This document shows positions 7,429 through 16,832 of a stretch of 51,986 nucleotides of DNA, piece after piece (the first letter of the stretch is position 1; each line of letters opens with the position of its first letter). The position numbers were made by a program, and so were the translations under genes. Origin of the DNA: an uncultured bacterium (GTDB lineage: Bacteria; Planctomycetota; UBA1135; GCA-002686595); assembly GCA_938083085.1 (NCBI GenBank), contig CALLKX010000054.1, positions 1-51,986 of the forward strand, written 5' to 3'. The notes beneath the pieces are model-generated. The model worked only from the letters and a program-made list of their open reading frames with translations, ran no database searches and was not told the origin of the DNA.

Positions 7429-9302
7429 GTGACACCTCCAGCAAGCCCGGCTCCGAACCGCCCCCTTCCGAGCGGGCGCCGGGCCAACGCTCGAATCCCG
7501 GTGAGTGGCTCCAACTGCGCGGCTTCACCAAGTGGATCGCCCTCGCGGCGCTCATCGGCGTCCTCGGCGGCATCGCCGCATCAGCGTTCACGGAGCTCGT
7601 GGACGCGGCGACCGAGCACGGCTTCGGCCGCGTGGCGGGCACCACGGAGGGCGGCGTCCTTCGAACCGCAAACCCACTGCTGGTCCTCGCCTTCCCGGCC
7701 CTCGGCGGACTGCTCGTCGGGCTGACGATCCACCTGACGGGGACCGAGCGAGATGGTGCGGGTACCGACGCGGTCATCCGGGCGTTCCACAGGATGAAGG
7801 GCCGGGTCCGCGGGCGCGTCGCCGCCGTGACCGCTGTGGCCTCGACCCTGACCATCGGCTCCGGCGGCTCTGGCGGACGGGAGGGCCCGATCTCCCAGAT
7901 TGGAGCGGCCATCGGCAGCACCATCGCGGACCGCCTGCACTTCTCCGACCGCGACCGACGGCTGATGCTGATGGCCGGTGGCAGCGCCGGGGTCGGGGCG
8001 ATGTTCGCCTCACCCCTCGGCGGCGCCCTGTTCCTCCCCGAGGTGATGTACCGCCGCGGAGAGTTCGAGGGCGACGCGATCATCCCCTGCGTCGTGTCCT
8101 CCTCCGTGGCCTACGCCACCTTCGGCGCGATCCTCGGAGAAGAGCGCGCGGTCATGATCCCCCGCGAGGTCGCCGAGCACCTCTCCTTTGGAGGGCTGAA
8201 GCAGATCGGCGGCTTCATCGTCCTCGGCATCCTCGCCGCCGCCGTGGGCTGGCTCTTCGTCCACGGGATCCGCGCCGTGGAGCGGCTCTTCAAGAGCCTG
8301 CCCTTGGTCCCCGCGGTCATGCGGCCGGCCCTCGGGGGGCTGCTGGTGGGCGGGATCGCCCTCGCGCTCCGCCCCGTCGTCGAGGGCCCAGGCGTGGCCT
8401 TCAGCGGCTACGCGCTGGTGGAGTCCACGCTCTCCGGGGCCCTCGAGCTGAAGGTGCTCACGCTGCTGATCGTGGCCAAGGTCCTCGCCACCGCGGTCAC
8501 CGCTGGTTCCGGGGGCGCCGGCGGCCTCTTCGCGCCAGCCCTCAGCCTCGGCGCCGTCCTCGGCGCCGCCGTCGGTATGGGCGCGGACACGATCTTCCCG
8601 GGCCTGGACCTCAACCCCTCCGAGTTCGCCCTCGTCGGGATGGGCGGCTTCTTTGCCGGCGTGGCCAAGGTCCCCATCGCAGCCGTGGTGATGGTCAGCG
8701 AGATGACCGGGAACTACGACCTGCTCGCGCCGCTCATGATCGTGGCGGTCGTCCACATGACCCTCTCCACGAGGTGGTCCCTGTACCCCTCCCAGGTTGG
8801 CGGGCCCGTGGACTCCCCCGCTCACGTGGGCGAGTACATCGTGGATGTTCTGCAGAGCCTGAAGGTCTCGGACGTGCTGGACTCGTCCATGCAACCCACG
8901 CTGATCCACGAGACGACGACCCTGCGCAGGGCCATGCGGATCGTGAGCGACTCCCGGGAGACCCACTTTCCGGTCGTGGACGACGACGGCAACCTCGTCG
9001 GGATCTTCTCCCTGAGCGACCTGCGGCGGATCTTCCTCGAACACGAGGTCCAGGACATCGTCGTGGCCCGAGACTTCATGCGGGAGCAGGTCGCGACCGT
9101 GACGGCCGAGGACTCCCTCCACGACGTCCAGAAGCTGTTCACGCGCCGCGGGGTGAGCGCCCTCCCAGTGGTGGACGGCTTGGATACGAGGCGGGTGGTG
9201 GCTTTCCTGAAGCGGAACGACGTAGGAAAGGCCTACGCCGAACGTCTCAAGGAGCTGAAAGGGGCCTCGAACGCGGTTTCAGGTCCGCGCCCGGGGGCCT
9301 AA
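7425..9302 (+). CDS. ClC-family chloride channel/transporter with C-terminal CBS pair
   Basis: About 625 residues: a hydrophilic N-terminus, a ClC membrane domain of roughly 10-12 helices, and two CBS domains (from about residue 480). ClC signatures present are the GAGTD segment in place of GSGIP, SGGREGPISQIG with the gating glutamate at about E153, and GGLFAPALSLG around residues 367-375 (GxFxP). The CBS pair (HFPVVDDDGNLVGIFSLSDL and GVSALPVVDG) usually senses nucleotides. An in-frame GTG at 7404 would add seven residues, but the ATG at 7425 is preferred because of the four-base overlap with the CxxC gene. ClC proteins move chloride or fluoride, often in exchange with protons. Confidence 0.95.
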   Translation: MSDTSSKPGSEPPPSERAPGQRSNPGEWLQLRGFTKWIALAALIGVLGGIAASAFTELVDAATEHGFGRVAGTTEGGVLRTANPLLVLAFPALGGLLVGLTIHLTGTERDGAGTDAVIRAFHRMKGRVRGRVAAVTAVASTLTIGSGGSGGREGPISQIGAAIGSTIADRLHFSDRDRRLMLMAGGSAGVGAMFASPLGGALFLPEVMYRRGEFEGDAIIPCVVSSSVAYATFGAILGEERAVMIPREVAEHLSFGGLKQIGGFIVLGILAAAVGWLFVHGIRAVERLFKSLPLVPAVMRPALGGLLVGGIALALRPVVEGPGVAFSGYALVESTLSGALELKVLTLLIVAKVLATAVTAGSGGAGGLFAPALSLGAVLGAAVGMGADTIFPGLDLNPSEFALVGMGGFFAGVAKVPIAAVVMVSEMTGNYDLLAPLMIVAVVHMTLSTRWSLYPSQVGGPVDSPAHVGEYIVDVLQSLKVSDVLDSSMQPTLIHETTTLRRAMRIVSDSRETHFPVVDDDGNLVGIFSLSDLRRIFLEHEVQDIVVARDFMREQVATVTAEDSLHDVQKLFTRRGVSALPVVDGLDTRRVVAFLKRNDVGKAYAERLKELKGASNAVSGPRPGA

Positions 9303-9387
9303 GATCTCTGGCCAGCGGGCGGCCTTCCGGGCTCCCCTGGATCAGACCTCCCCACCAGCCCGAACCTAGCTAACCCCCGAGAGCCCC

Positions 9388-9801
9388 ATGTACGACCCGC
9401 AGATGGTCCAGCCTTTCCGCGACGAACTCACCTCGATCGGAGTCAAGGAGCTCCTCACCTCCGAGGACGTGGACACCGCGGTCAAGGCCGCCGGAACGAC
9501 GCTCGTCTTCGTCAACTCCGTATGCGGCTGCGCGGCGGGTTCGGCCCGGCCGGGCCTGCGCCTCTCGATGATGAGCGAGGTGAAGCCCGACAACGTCGTC
9601 ACCGTCTTTGCCGGCATGGAGCGCGAGGCCACCGAGCGTGCGCGCGAGTACTTCAAGCCGTACCAGCCCAGCTCCCCCCAGATCGCGCTCATGAAGGACG
9701 GCCAGCTCGTCCACATGATCCAGCGCCACGACATCGAAGGGCAGCAGGCCGACGCCGTCGCCAAGAGCCTCTCGGACGCGTACGCCAAGCACTGCGGATG
9801 A
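9388..9801 (+). CDS. bacilliredoxin BrxA/BrxB family (YphP/YqiW-like)
   Basis: 137 residues with the family signature NSVCGCAAGSARPG, C46-G47-C48, near the middle of a thioredoxin-like fold and a conserved MKDGQLVHMIQRHDIEG toward the C-terminus. Bacilliredoxins remove bacillithiol from mixed disulfides in Firmicutes; outside that group the cognate thiol is not certain. The stop overlaps the start of the next gene by four bases (ATGA at 9798). Confidence 0.95.
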   Translation: MYDPQMVQPFRDELTSIGVKELLTSEDVDTAVKAAGTTLVFVNSVCGCAAGSARPGLRLSMMSEVKPDNVVTVFAGMEREATERAREYFKPYQPSSPQIALMKDGQLVHMIQRHDIEGQQADAVAKSLSDAYAKHCG

Positions 9802-10250
9802 GCGAAACGGCAGGACCGGGCAAGGAGCGCCTCGCCCTCGCTCGGTCCTTCCTCCAGGAGGCGGTCTACCGATCACGCGGTGACCAGGCCGGGGCTGCGC
9901 TGTTCGCCGCCTCCGGGCCGGGCGGCGAGGGCTGCGGGCTCGGCAAGGGGCCGAGCGTGGTGCTCGACCTGACCCCTCGTGCCGAGACGCTCTTTTCAGA
10001 CCTCGGCGCCACGGCCACGACTCCACTGGAGCCCGTGCAGGAGTGCATGGCCGGCTGGGTCCGTCGCCAGGATGGCCTCGACCGCAAGCGCAACCACTTC
10101 CTGAAGGCGTTCAGGGGGGAACACGGGGCCGATCGGCGCAGCTATTCCGAGAAGACCCTGGGGGCCTTCGAGGAGGGTCTCGAGGCTGTCAACGCCCAGG
10201 TGACCGCTGCCCTGGATGAGGCTGCGGAGACCCTGCTCCTTCTCGTCTGA
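9798..10250 (+). CDS. hypothetical 150-residue protein coupled to bacilliredoxin
   Basis: Begins at an ATG that overlaps the bacilliredoxin stop. No signal peptide or membrane helix. A GGEGCGLGKGPSVVLDLTPR stretch is followed by a charged helical second half (GWVRRQDGLDRKRNHFLKAF, then alternating acidic and hydrophobic residues to the end). I do not recognise the family. The coupling suggests a role with the thiol oxidoreductase. Confidence 0.65.
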   Translation: MSETAGPGKERLALARSFLQEAVYRSRGDQAGAALFAASGPGGEGCGLGKGPSVVLDLTPRAETLFSDLGATATTPLEPVQECMAGWVRRQDGLDRKRNHFLKAFRGEHGADRRSYSEKTLGAFEEGLEAVNAQVTAALDEAAETLLLLV

Positions 10251-10290
10251 GGGGGCGCGGAGCCCGCTGCGGTTTGCACGGGCTCCCAAA

Positions 10291-10430
10291 GCCGCAGTCT
10301 CACAGAGCCGCTGTCTCACAGAGCCGCTGTCGCTCAGGGCCGCTGTCGCTCAGGGCCGCTGTCTCTCAGGGCCGCAGTCTCCCAGCGCCGCTGCCGCTGA
10401 GTCGTCGCTGTCGCTGAGTCGTCGCTGTGT
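10291..10430. repeat. 16-base tandem array (6 units plus degenerate tail)
   Basis: Six consecutive 16-base units of the type GCCGCTGTCGCTCAGG run from 10291 to 10386, two of them identical, then decay into a 17-base GTCGTCGCTGTCGCTGA-like repeat. The array begins 41 bases after the stop of the 9798 gene. The rest of 10251-10765 apart from the second array shows no gene I can support. Confidence 0.85.
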
Positions 10431-10501
10431 CCGAGGGAGGGCTGACCCCGCCCCGCAGGTAAGTGACGCTACGCCCTCTCGCTGGGCCGGGATGACCCCG
10501 C

Positions 10502-10561
10502 GGGGTGCTCTGCGGCGGGGTGCCCGGCGGCGGGGTGCTCTGCGGCGACGCGCTCTGCGGC
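10502..10561. repeat. 15-base tandem array (4 units)
   Basis: Four 15-base units of the type GGGGTGCTCTGCGGC (10502-10516, 10517-10531, 10532-10546, 10547-10561), the first and third identical. A different unit from the neighbouring array only about 100 bases away. Confidence 0.8.
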
Positions 10562-10765
10562 GATTCGCGCCGATGAGCCCCCTTCACCGCCATGCAGCGC
10601 GGCGGATGACCCTGACTCGACGGCACCCGAGCTGAGCCCGTGGCTTGAGCCCGCGATCTCGGCCGTGTTCATCCCGGCCGTCTGGGCAGACCCTGCGGGC
10701 CTGCAGATCCGGAGGCTCAGGATCTAACTCTCGGGCGGGACGAAGGTGCCACCCGCAGGGGCCCT

Positions 10766-10885
10766 TCAGCCGCTAAATCCGATCACCAGCGTCAGGACAC
10801 AAAGGGAGAACAGCACAAATTCGGGAAGCCAATGCTTCGCTGCGCGGGTGCTCCCAGACCCATATTCGAGGGCTCGGTTCGGCAT
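10766..10885 (-). CDS. possible 39-residue single-pass membrane peptide
   Basis: ATG at 10885 opens a 39-codon frame: a basic N-terminal half (MPNRALEYGSGSTRAAKHW) and one hydrophobic helix (LPEFVLFSLCVLTLVIGF). The local base composition is lower in GC than its surroundings. The leader is pyrimidine-rich with no Shine-Dalgarno site, as for the secreted-protein genes in this window. It could instead be chance. Confidence 0.35.
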   Translation of the reverse strand: MPNRALEYGSGSTRAAKHWLPEFVLFSLCVLTLVIGFSG

Positions 10886-11074
10886 GTGGAAAGGAGGCGA
10901 GGAGTAAAGGAGAGAGGCGGTCCGGGAACACCGCAGCCAGAAGGTTGCATTCCCGCGGGCGGACCGCCACTCGTGGTCTTCCCGCATGCGGGGCCGTCCA
11001 CGGCGGCGCCCCCCCGGGAGGCGGCTAGCAGGCCCCAATGCCTCGCGAAATGCCCCACATCGGGACACGACGCC

Positions 11075-11341
11075 TCACCTTTCCAGGTGAGGACAATGCC
11101 GACATCCGTTGTCGCAACACGCCCGATCCCAAAGGGTGGCTGCCGTCATCACCCAGAGCCCGGACTGTGGATCCAGGTAGAGCGGCTCTCCGCTCGCCAC
11201 CGCGGCGCGGTGGGCCTCGATGATGGCTCCGTGGTACGGGTGCCTGGTGTCGAGCCGTCCAGGATGCGGATCAACCAGAGATGCCGGTAGTTGGCCCCTG
11301 CCCGGTCCGGGTGAGCCGGCCTTTTGAATCGGTTGTTCCAT
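11075..11341 (-). CDS. DUF5522-type small cysteine-rich protein
   Basis: About 88 residues from the ATG at 11341; the frame stays open farther upstream. The C-terminal half matches the DUF5522 pattern: an HPYHGAIIEAHRAAVASGE helix, YLDPQSGLWVMTA, then a cysteine block ending CCDNGCRHCPH. The clustered cysteines suggest metal binding or a structural disulfide. Function is unknown. The N-terminal 30 residues are poorly constrained, so a shorter form is possible. Confidence 0.75.
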   Translation of the reverse strand: MEQPIQKAGSPGPGRGQLPASLVDPHPGRLDTRHPYHGAIIEAHRAAVASGEPLYLDPQSGLWVMTAATLWDRACCDNGCRHCPHLER

Positions 11342-11721
11342 CGAAGTCGTGTCACACGGAGCGGTTCCATGGGCCGGCCGTGTCGCTTGGTTGGAAGATC
11401 GGCCAGGAGTCTGAGGATCGAAGAGCAAAGTCCGGCTTCTTCGTGGAGGCTGCCCAGATCAGGCCACTCCCCTGTGCCCGCGCGGGGCGCAGCGCCAGAT
11501 GAACTGACGAGCTGGGTCGAGGCACGTGAACTCGTCGACCGGCTCCTGCCGGCGGCCGTGAGAGGCCGGCCCGCGGATGTGGCCTAGGACCCACGCCAAA
11601 GAACGCCGAGCGAGGTTCCCCGGCCCGAGGCCCCCCCGGACGCCCCTGCGAACTCACGGGCCCAGCCGATGCAGATGATGGGTTAGCCTGAGCCGACCCA
11701 AGACCCTCTCTGGACCAAACC
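11342..11721. other. intergenic region, no gene seen
   Basis: No frame here has recognisable protein character. A TAGCCT hexamer at 11685-11690 is a candidate -10 box for the lipoprotein gene at 11722, giving a leader of roughly 25 bases. Confidence 0.5.
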
Positions 11722-12180
11722 ATGACCTCGCTTCTTCGCCTCGCCCTCCTTGGACTCGCCGCCGTGCTCACGCTCTCCTGCGCCGCCACGACCACCCAAG
11801 ACCGGCCTGTGCCGGACCCGGAGGTCGGCCCCTCAGGCGACATGTGCCGGATCTACGCCGCACGGTCCACCCAGATGATGGGGCGAGTTCGAACCGTCGA
11901 GGTCATCGTCAACGATCAGATCATCGGCCGGCTCGGCGAGTCGGGCTACCTCTGCTGGGACCTCCCGGTCGGACGCACCGTGGTGCAGGCGTTGTTCCAC
12001 GGCTCGGTGATCGACGGTAAGCCGGTGGAGACGGTGTTCGGCTTCGATGGCGAGGGTGGAGCGACCTACTACTACGAATTGCACATGGACGCCAGCACTC
12101 GGAAGGCGATCGCCCGTGCACTCGACGAGGACGCAGGCAAGGCGCTGATGGCGGACCGCAAGGCCCCGGAGGCCCGATGA
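11722..12180 (+). CDS. lipoprotein with DUF2846-like beta domain
   Basis: 152 residues with a type II signal peptide: MTSLLRLALLGLAAVLTLSC, the cysteine at residue 20. The mature part begins with a Thr/Pro-rich spacer, then a beta-rich domain (CRIYAAR..., VIVNDQIIGRL, YLCWDLPVG) resembling DUF2846, seen in small periplasmic lipoproteins. The stop overlaps the start of the EEP gene (ATGA at 12177), so the two are likely co-expressed. Confidence 0.8.
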   Translation: MTSLLRLALLGLAAVLTLSCAATTTQDRPVPDPEVGPSGDMCRIYAARSTQMMGRVRTVEVIVNDQIIGRLGESGYLCWDLPVGRTVVQALFHGSVIDGKPVETVFGFDGEGGATYYYELHMDASTRKAIARALDEDAGKALMADRKAPEAR

Positions 12181-13154
12181 GCGCTCTCGCCGCAGCGTTC
12201 CTGCTCGCGCTCTCGCCCGCGGCGCAGGAGGCCGTCCGCCCCGCCGCTGAAGAGCCGCAGGGCATGAGGGTCCTCGTCTGGAATATCGAACGGGGCGCCA
12301 ATCCATACACGGACGGGGCGGAGAAGGCTCTGGCGCAAATCCGCGCCCTCCATCCGGACGTCTGCCTCCTCCAGGAGAGCTACGACATCGACGGAGAGCG
12401 GCCCAAGCTCGGCGCCTGGATGGCGAAGGAGCTCGGCTGGAACAGCTGGCAAGGCGACAGCACCCACCTCTGCGTCCTGACCCCGCTCGAGATCCGTGAC
12501 CGCTACTTCCACGAGACCTGGCACGGCGTCGGCGCCCGTCTCGAGGACCGCGCTGGCCGGGCGTTCGACGTCTACAGCACCTGGATCGACTACCGCGCCT
12601 ACATCGCCTACGCCCTGCGAGACAACCCGGCCATCGAGGACGCCGAGCTGCTCCGCTGCGAGTCCGAGGGTTCCAACCGGCTGGCGCAGGCCAACGCGCT
12701 CCTGGCGCACCTGGAGGAGTCCGGCCGCTTCGACGGCTCGGTCCCGCTGCTGGTGGGCGGCGATTGGAACTGCCCGTCCCACCTCGACTGGACCGACGAC
12801 ACGGCGCGGGCGTTCCGCTTCAAGCGCCCCCTCGATCTCCCCGTTAGCCGCCGCATGGCCGCCGAGGGCTTCATCGACACGTTCCGAGAGGTGCACCCCG
12901 ACCCCCTGCGCCGCCCTGGGTTCACCTGGACGCCCATGGCACGCGGGACCGTGGACGCCCCGATGCCCCTGGACCGGATCGACCGGCTCTACCGACGCCC
13001 CGCCACCGGGGGCGAGCTGCGGCTGGTGCCCGTCGCCGCCAGGGTCCTCCCGGACCGCCATGAGCCCGCCGAGCTCCCGCGCACCGAGCGCGCCTTCCCC
13101 AGCGACCACGGGGCCGTGGTGATCGACCTCGAGTGGCGCTCGGCTGGCCGCTGA
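12177..13154 (+). CDS. exported endonuclease/exonuclease/phosphatase (EEP) family hydrolase
   Basis: 325 residues. A short hydrophobic N-terminus (SALAAAFLLALSPAAQEA) suggests export. The EEP motifs follow in order: LVWNIERG, CLLQES with the metal-binding glutamate, GGDWNCPSH with the Asp/Asn pair, LDRIDRLYRR, and the C-terminal SDHGAVVIDL with the catalytic Asp-His. The family cleaves phosphodiester bonds in nucleic acids, lipids or inositol phosphates; the substrate is not evident. Coupled to the upstream lipoprotein. Confidence 0.88.
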   Translation: MSALAAAFLLALSPAAQEAVRPAAEEPQGMRVLVWNIERGANPYTDGAEKALAQIRALHPDVCLLQESYDIDGERPKLGAWMAKELGWNSWQGDSTHLCVLTPLEIRDRYFHETWHGVGARLEDRAGRAFDVYSTWIDYRAYIAYALRDNPAIEDAELLRCESEGSNRLAQANALLAHLEESGRFDGSVPLLVGGDWNCPSHLDWTDDTARAFRFKRPLDLPVSRRMAAEGFIDTFREVHPDPLRRPGFTWTPMARGTVDAPMPLDRIDRLYRRPATGGELRLVPVAARVLPDRHEPAELPRTERAFPSDHGAVVIDLEWRSAGR

Positions 13155-13184
13155 GCGGCCCCCCGAGTCCCGGGATGAACGGAA

Positions 13185-13211
13185 GCGGGGGCACCGATTG
13201 CCGCCCCCCCG
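13185..13211. terminator. imperfect GC-rich hairpin after EEP gene
   Basis: GCGGGGGCA pairs with TGCCGCCCCC across a five-base loop, with one bulged base. It lies about 30 bases after the EEP stop and before the IcmF leader. No T-run follows, so it is only a candidate terminator. Confidence 0.35.
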
Positions 13212-13282
13212 CCCGCGCCCTAACTTGAGGGGTCGACGGCCCGCCTCCGAACACTCCGTTCGGGGTGCCGTCCCCCATCAGC

Positions 13283-16200
13283 ATGGCCCTCCACTCGACC
13301 GCAAGCGAGCCCACCGCGCCCTTCCGCCCCCAGCACCCCGTCCGCATCGTGACGGCGGCGTCCCTCTTTGACGGACACGACGCCGCGATCAACGTGATGC
13401 GCCGGATCCTCCAGTCGTCGGGGGCCGAGGTGATCCACCTGGGCCATAACCGGTCGGTGGCCGAGATCGTCGACTGCGCGATCCAGGAGGACGCCCACGG
13501 CATTGCCCTGACCTCCTACCAGGGCGGCCACGTGGAGTACTTCAAGTACATGGTCGAGCTGCTCGCCGAGCGCGGCGCCGACATCAAGGTCTTCGGAGGT
13601 GGGGGCGGCACGATCCTGCCCGAGGAGGTCGAGGAGCTGCACGCCGCGGGCGTGGCGCGCATCTACTCCCCGGACGACGGTCGGGCCCTGGGCCTGCAGG
13701 GGATGATCAACGACCTGCTCGAGCGGTGCGCCGAGGTCGACAAGTCCACGGCGGCCAGCGCCCCCATCGAGGAGCTCATCGGTGGGCTCCCCGCCTGCGC
13801 CCACGACGGGCTCGCGCGCCTGATCACCCTCGCCGAGAACCTCGAGGACGGCGCCGAGGTCATCGCGCGCCAGCTCGATCAGCTGCACGGTGCCGGCGTG
13901 GGCAAGAACGCTCCGGTGCTCGGCATCACCGGCACCGGCGGGTCCGGTAAGTCGAGCCTCGTGGATGAGCTGGTGCGCCGGTACCTGCGGGACCAGCCGG
14001 GGAAGACGATCGCGATCCTGTCCGTGGACCCGAGCAAGCGGAAGACCGGCGGCGCGCTCCTGGGCGACCGGATCCGCATGAACGCGATCCACGACGAGCG
14101 GGTCTTCATGCGCTCGCTCGCAACGCGCCAGGCGAACCTCGCCCTCTCCAAGCACGTGCAGTCCGCCATCGACCTGTGCAAGGCCGCGCAGTTCGACCTG
14201 ATCGTCGTCGAGACGAGCGGCATCGGGCAGTCCGACACCGAGATCACCGACCACAGCGACGCGTCCCTGTATGTGATGACGGCGGAGTACGGCGCGGCGA
14301 CCCAGCTCGAGAAGATCGACATGCTCGACTACGCCGACCTGGTCGCCATCAACAAGTTCGACAAGCGCGGCAGCCTCGACGCCATGCGCGACGTCAAGAA
14401 GCAGGTCCAGCGCGCCCGCGAGCTTTGGGAGGCGAGCCCCGACGACATGCCGGTGCACGGCACCATCGCCAGCCAGTTCAACGACGCCGGCACCAATCGC
14501 CTCTACCTGGCGCTCATGTCCAAGATCGTGGAGCGAACCGGCGCGCCCCTCGGCCCCGGCGGCGACCTCGCCAGGGCCGACGGCGAGAAGCGCTCGGTGA
14601 TCCCCCCCGACCGCGTGCGCTACCTGGACGAGATCAAGGAGAGCGCCGCGCGCTTCGACGCCTGGGTGGAACGCCAAGCCGCCCTGGCTCGGACCCTCTA
14701 TCAGCTCCACGGTTCCGTCCTCGCCCTGCGCGGCGACGCTCCGAACACCGACGTGCTCCCGGCCCTCGAGGCCCAGGAGGGCGATGGCCCCGGGGTCACC
14801 GCGCTGCTCGAGCGCTACGACGAGCTCGCCAAGGAGCTCGACGGGCGCGCGCGCAAGTCGCTGGAGGCCTGGCCCGGCATCCTCGAGCGCTTCGGCAAGG
14901 ACCACTTCGAGTTCCAGGTCCGCGGCAAGACCCTGCGCCAACCCCTCACGGTCGAGAGCCTCTCCGGCACCAAGGTCAAGCGCGTGGCCCTGCCGCGCTT
15001 CCGCGACTGGGGCGACGTGCTGCGCTGGCGCTTCCAGGAGAACGTCGCGGGCGAGTACCCCTTCACCGCCGGCGTCTTCCCCCTCAAGCGCCAGGGTGAG
15101 GACCCGGCGCGCATGTTCGCCGGCGAGGGTGGCCCCGAGCGCACCAACCGGCGCTTCCACTACGTGTCGCGCGGGCTCCCCGCGGCGCGCCTCTCCACCG
15201 CCTTCGACTCGGTGACCCTCTACGGCGAGGACCCCGCCACGCGCCCGGACATCTACGGCAAGGTCGGCAACTCGGGCGTCTCCATCGCGACGGTGGACGA
15301 CGCCAAGAAGCTCTACAGCGGCTTCGACCTGTGCGCGCCGACCACGTCGGTCTCCATGACCATCAACGGTCCCGCGCCCATGGTGCTCGCGTTCTTCATG
15401 AACGCCGCCATCGACCAGCGCTGCGAGAAGCACATCCTCGAGCACGGCCTCCAGGCCGACGTCGAGGCGGCCTTCAAGGCCAAGTACGACGACCGCGGGC
15501 TCGCGCGGCCGAGCTACCAGGGTGAGCTCCCCGAGGGCAACGACGGGCTAGGCCTGATGCTGCTCGGGCTCTCCGGCGACGAGGTTCTCCCCGCCGACGT
15601 CTACGAGGCCCTGAAGGCGGAGGCCATGAGCGCGGTGCGCGGCACGGTCCAGGCCGACATCCTCAAGGAGGACCAGGCCCAGAACACCTGCATCTTCTCC
15701 ACCGAGTTCGCCCTGCGGATGATGGGCGACATCCAGGAGTCGTTCGTCCGGCGCGATGTCGGGAACTTCTACTCCGTCTCCATCAGCGGCTACCACATCG
15801 CCGAGGCCGGGGCGAACCCCATCACCCAGCTGGCCTTCACCCTCGCGAACGGCTTCACCTACGTGGAGTACTACCTGTCGCGGGGCATGAACATCGACGA
15901 CTTCGCGCCCAACCTGTCGTTCTTCTTCTCCAACGGCACCGACCCGGAGTACTCCGTCATCGGCCGCGTGGCCCGGCGCATCTGGGCCAAGGCCGTGCGG
16001 GAGATGTACGAGGGTTCAGAGCGCTCCCAGAAGCTCAAGTACCACATCCAGACCAGCGGCCGCTCACTGCACGCGCAGGAGATCGCGTTCAACGACATCC
16101 GCACGACGCTGCAGGCCCTGTACGCGCTGTTCGACAACTGCAACAGCCTGCACACCAACGCGTACGACGAGGCGATCACGACGCCGACGGAGGAGTCCGT

Positions 16201-16738
16201 CCGCCGCGCCCTCGCGATCCAGCTCATCATCAACAAGGAGCTGGGCCTCGCGAAGAATGAGAATCCCCTCCAGGGCTCGTTCATCATCGAGGAGCTGACG
16301 GACCTCGTGGAGGCCGCGGTCATGGAGGAGTTCCACTCCATCTCCGAGCGCGGCGGCGTGCTGGGCGCCATGGAGCGCATGTACCAGCGCTCGAAGATCC
16401 AAGAGGAGTCCCTGCACTACGAGGCGCTCAAACACTCCGGCGCGCTCCCGATTGTCGGGGTGAACACGTTCCTCGATGACAAGGGCTCGCCCACCATCGT
16501 CCCCGGCGAGGTCATCCGCTCCACCGAGGAGGAGAAGCAGTACGCCATCGCGAGCCGCGAGGCCTTCCAGGCCCGGAACCAGGACGCCTCCGCCTCAGCG
16601 CTCGACGGCCTCCGGCGGACCGCGCTCGACGGCGGCAACACCTTCGACGCCCTCCTCGAGGTCGCCAAGGTGGCCTCCCTCGGTGACATGTCCGCGGCCC
16701 TCTACGAGGTGGGCGGGCAGTACCGCCGGAACATGTGA
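13283..16738 (+). CDS. icmF: fused isobutyryl-CoA mutase IcmF (B12 domain, MeaB-like GTPase, mutase barrel)
   Basis: About 1151 residues with the full fused layout. The N-terminal cobalamin domain has [10 protein letters not shown] (cobalt-ligand histidine near residue 32) and a GGGGGT loop. The GTPase chaperone domain has GTGGSGKSS (217-225), ETSGIGQSD and NKFD (357-360). The C-terminal TIM-barrel mutase follows. The pocket reads phenylalanine in RRFHYVS (about 625) and glutamine in [11 protein letters not shown] (about 800), as in isobutyryl-CoA mutases, not the Tyr/Arg pair of methylmalonyl-CoA mutase. It interconverts isobutyryl-CoA and n-butyryl-CoA with adenosylcobalamin and carries its own GTPase for cofactor handling. 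ATG at 13283 is preferred; a GTG at 13265 would add six residues. Confidence 0.96.
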   Translation: MALHSTASEPTAPFRPQHPVRIVTAASLFDGHDAAINVMRRILQSSGAEVIHLGHNRSVAEIVDCAIQEDAHGIALTSYQGGHVEYFKYMVELLAERGADIKVFGGGGGTILPEEVEELHAAGVARIYSPDDGRALGLQGMINDLLERCAEVDKSTAASAPIEELIGGLPACAHDGLARLITLAENLEDGAEVIARQLDQLHGAGVGKNAPVLGITGTGGSGKSSLVDELVRRYLRDQPGKTIAILSVDPSKRKTGGALLGDRIRMNAIHDERVFMRSLATRQANLALSKHVQSAIDLCKAAQFDLIVVETSGIGQSDTEITDHSDASLYVMTAEYGAATQLEKIDMLDYADLVAINKFDKRGSLDAMRDVKKQVQRARELWEASPDDMPVHGTIASQFNDAGTNRLYLALMSKIVERTGAPLGPGGDLARADGEKRSVIPPDRVRYLDEIKESAARFDAWVERQAALARTLYQLHGSVLALRGDAPNTDVLPALEAQEGDGPGVTALLERYDELAKELDGRARKSLEAWPGILERFGKDHFEFQVRGKTLRQPLTVESLSGTKVKRVALPRFRDWGDVLRWRFQENVAGEYPFTAGVFPLKRQGEDPARMFAGEGGPERTNRRFHYVSRGLPAARLSTAFDSVTLYGEDPATRPDIYGKVGNSGVSIATVDDAKKLYSGFDLCAPTTSVSMTINGPAPMVLAFFMNAAIDQRCEKHILEHGLQADVEAAFKAKYDDRGLARPSYQGELPEGNDGLGLMLLGLSGDEVLPADVYEALKAEAMSAVRGTVQADILKEDQAQNTCIFSTEFALRMMGDIQESFVRRDVGNFYSVSISGYHIAEAGANPITQLAFTLANGFTYVEYYLSRGMNIDDFAPNLSFFFSNGTDPEYSVIGRVARRIWAKAVREMYEGSERSQKLKYHIQTSGRSLHAQEIAFNDIRTTLQALYALFDNCNSLHTNAYDEAITTPTEESVRRALAIQLIINKELGLAKNENPLQGSFIIEELTDLVEAAVMEEFHSISERGGVLGAMERMYQRSKIQEESLHYEALKHSGALPIVGVNTFLDDKGSPTIVPGEVIRSTEEEKQYAIASREAFQARNQDASASALDGLRRTALDGGNTFDALLEVAKVASLGDMSAALYEVGGQYRRNM

Positions 16739-16832
16739 GCGGGCGACGGCCGAGGGTTCTCGCCGGTTCTCGCCAAGGGATGGGTCTCGAGGCACGTACG
16801 CAGGGGGCCGGCCACCCGTCGCCGGTGCCCTG

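Noticed and set aside
10291..10561. CRISPR array
   Set aside because: Units are 15-16 bases, directly adjacent with no spacers, and no cas genes are present. The same applies to the arrays at 18876, 20261, 44130 and 44294.
10216..10635. A protein encoded across the 10291 repeats
   Set aside because: The frame begins inside the preceding gene and its translation is a compositional artefact of the array.
13220..15445. Long antisense open frames (also 20317-21987 plus, 29952-32054 minus, 33708-35840 minus)
   Set aside because: They lie opposite well-supported genes and arise from high GC at third positions; the translations are low-complexity with no recognisable domain.
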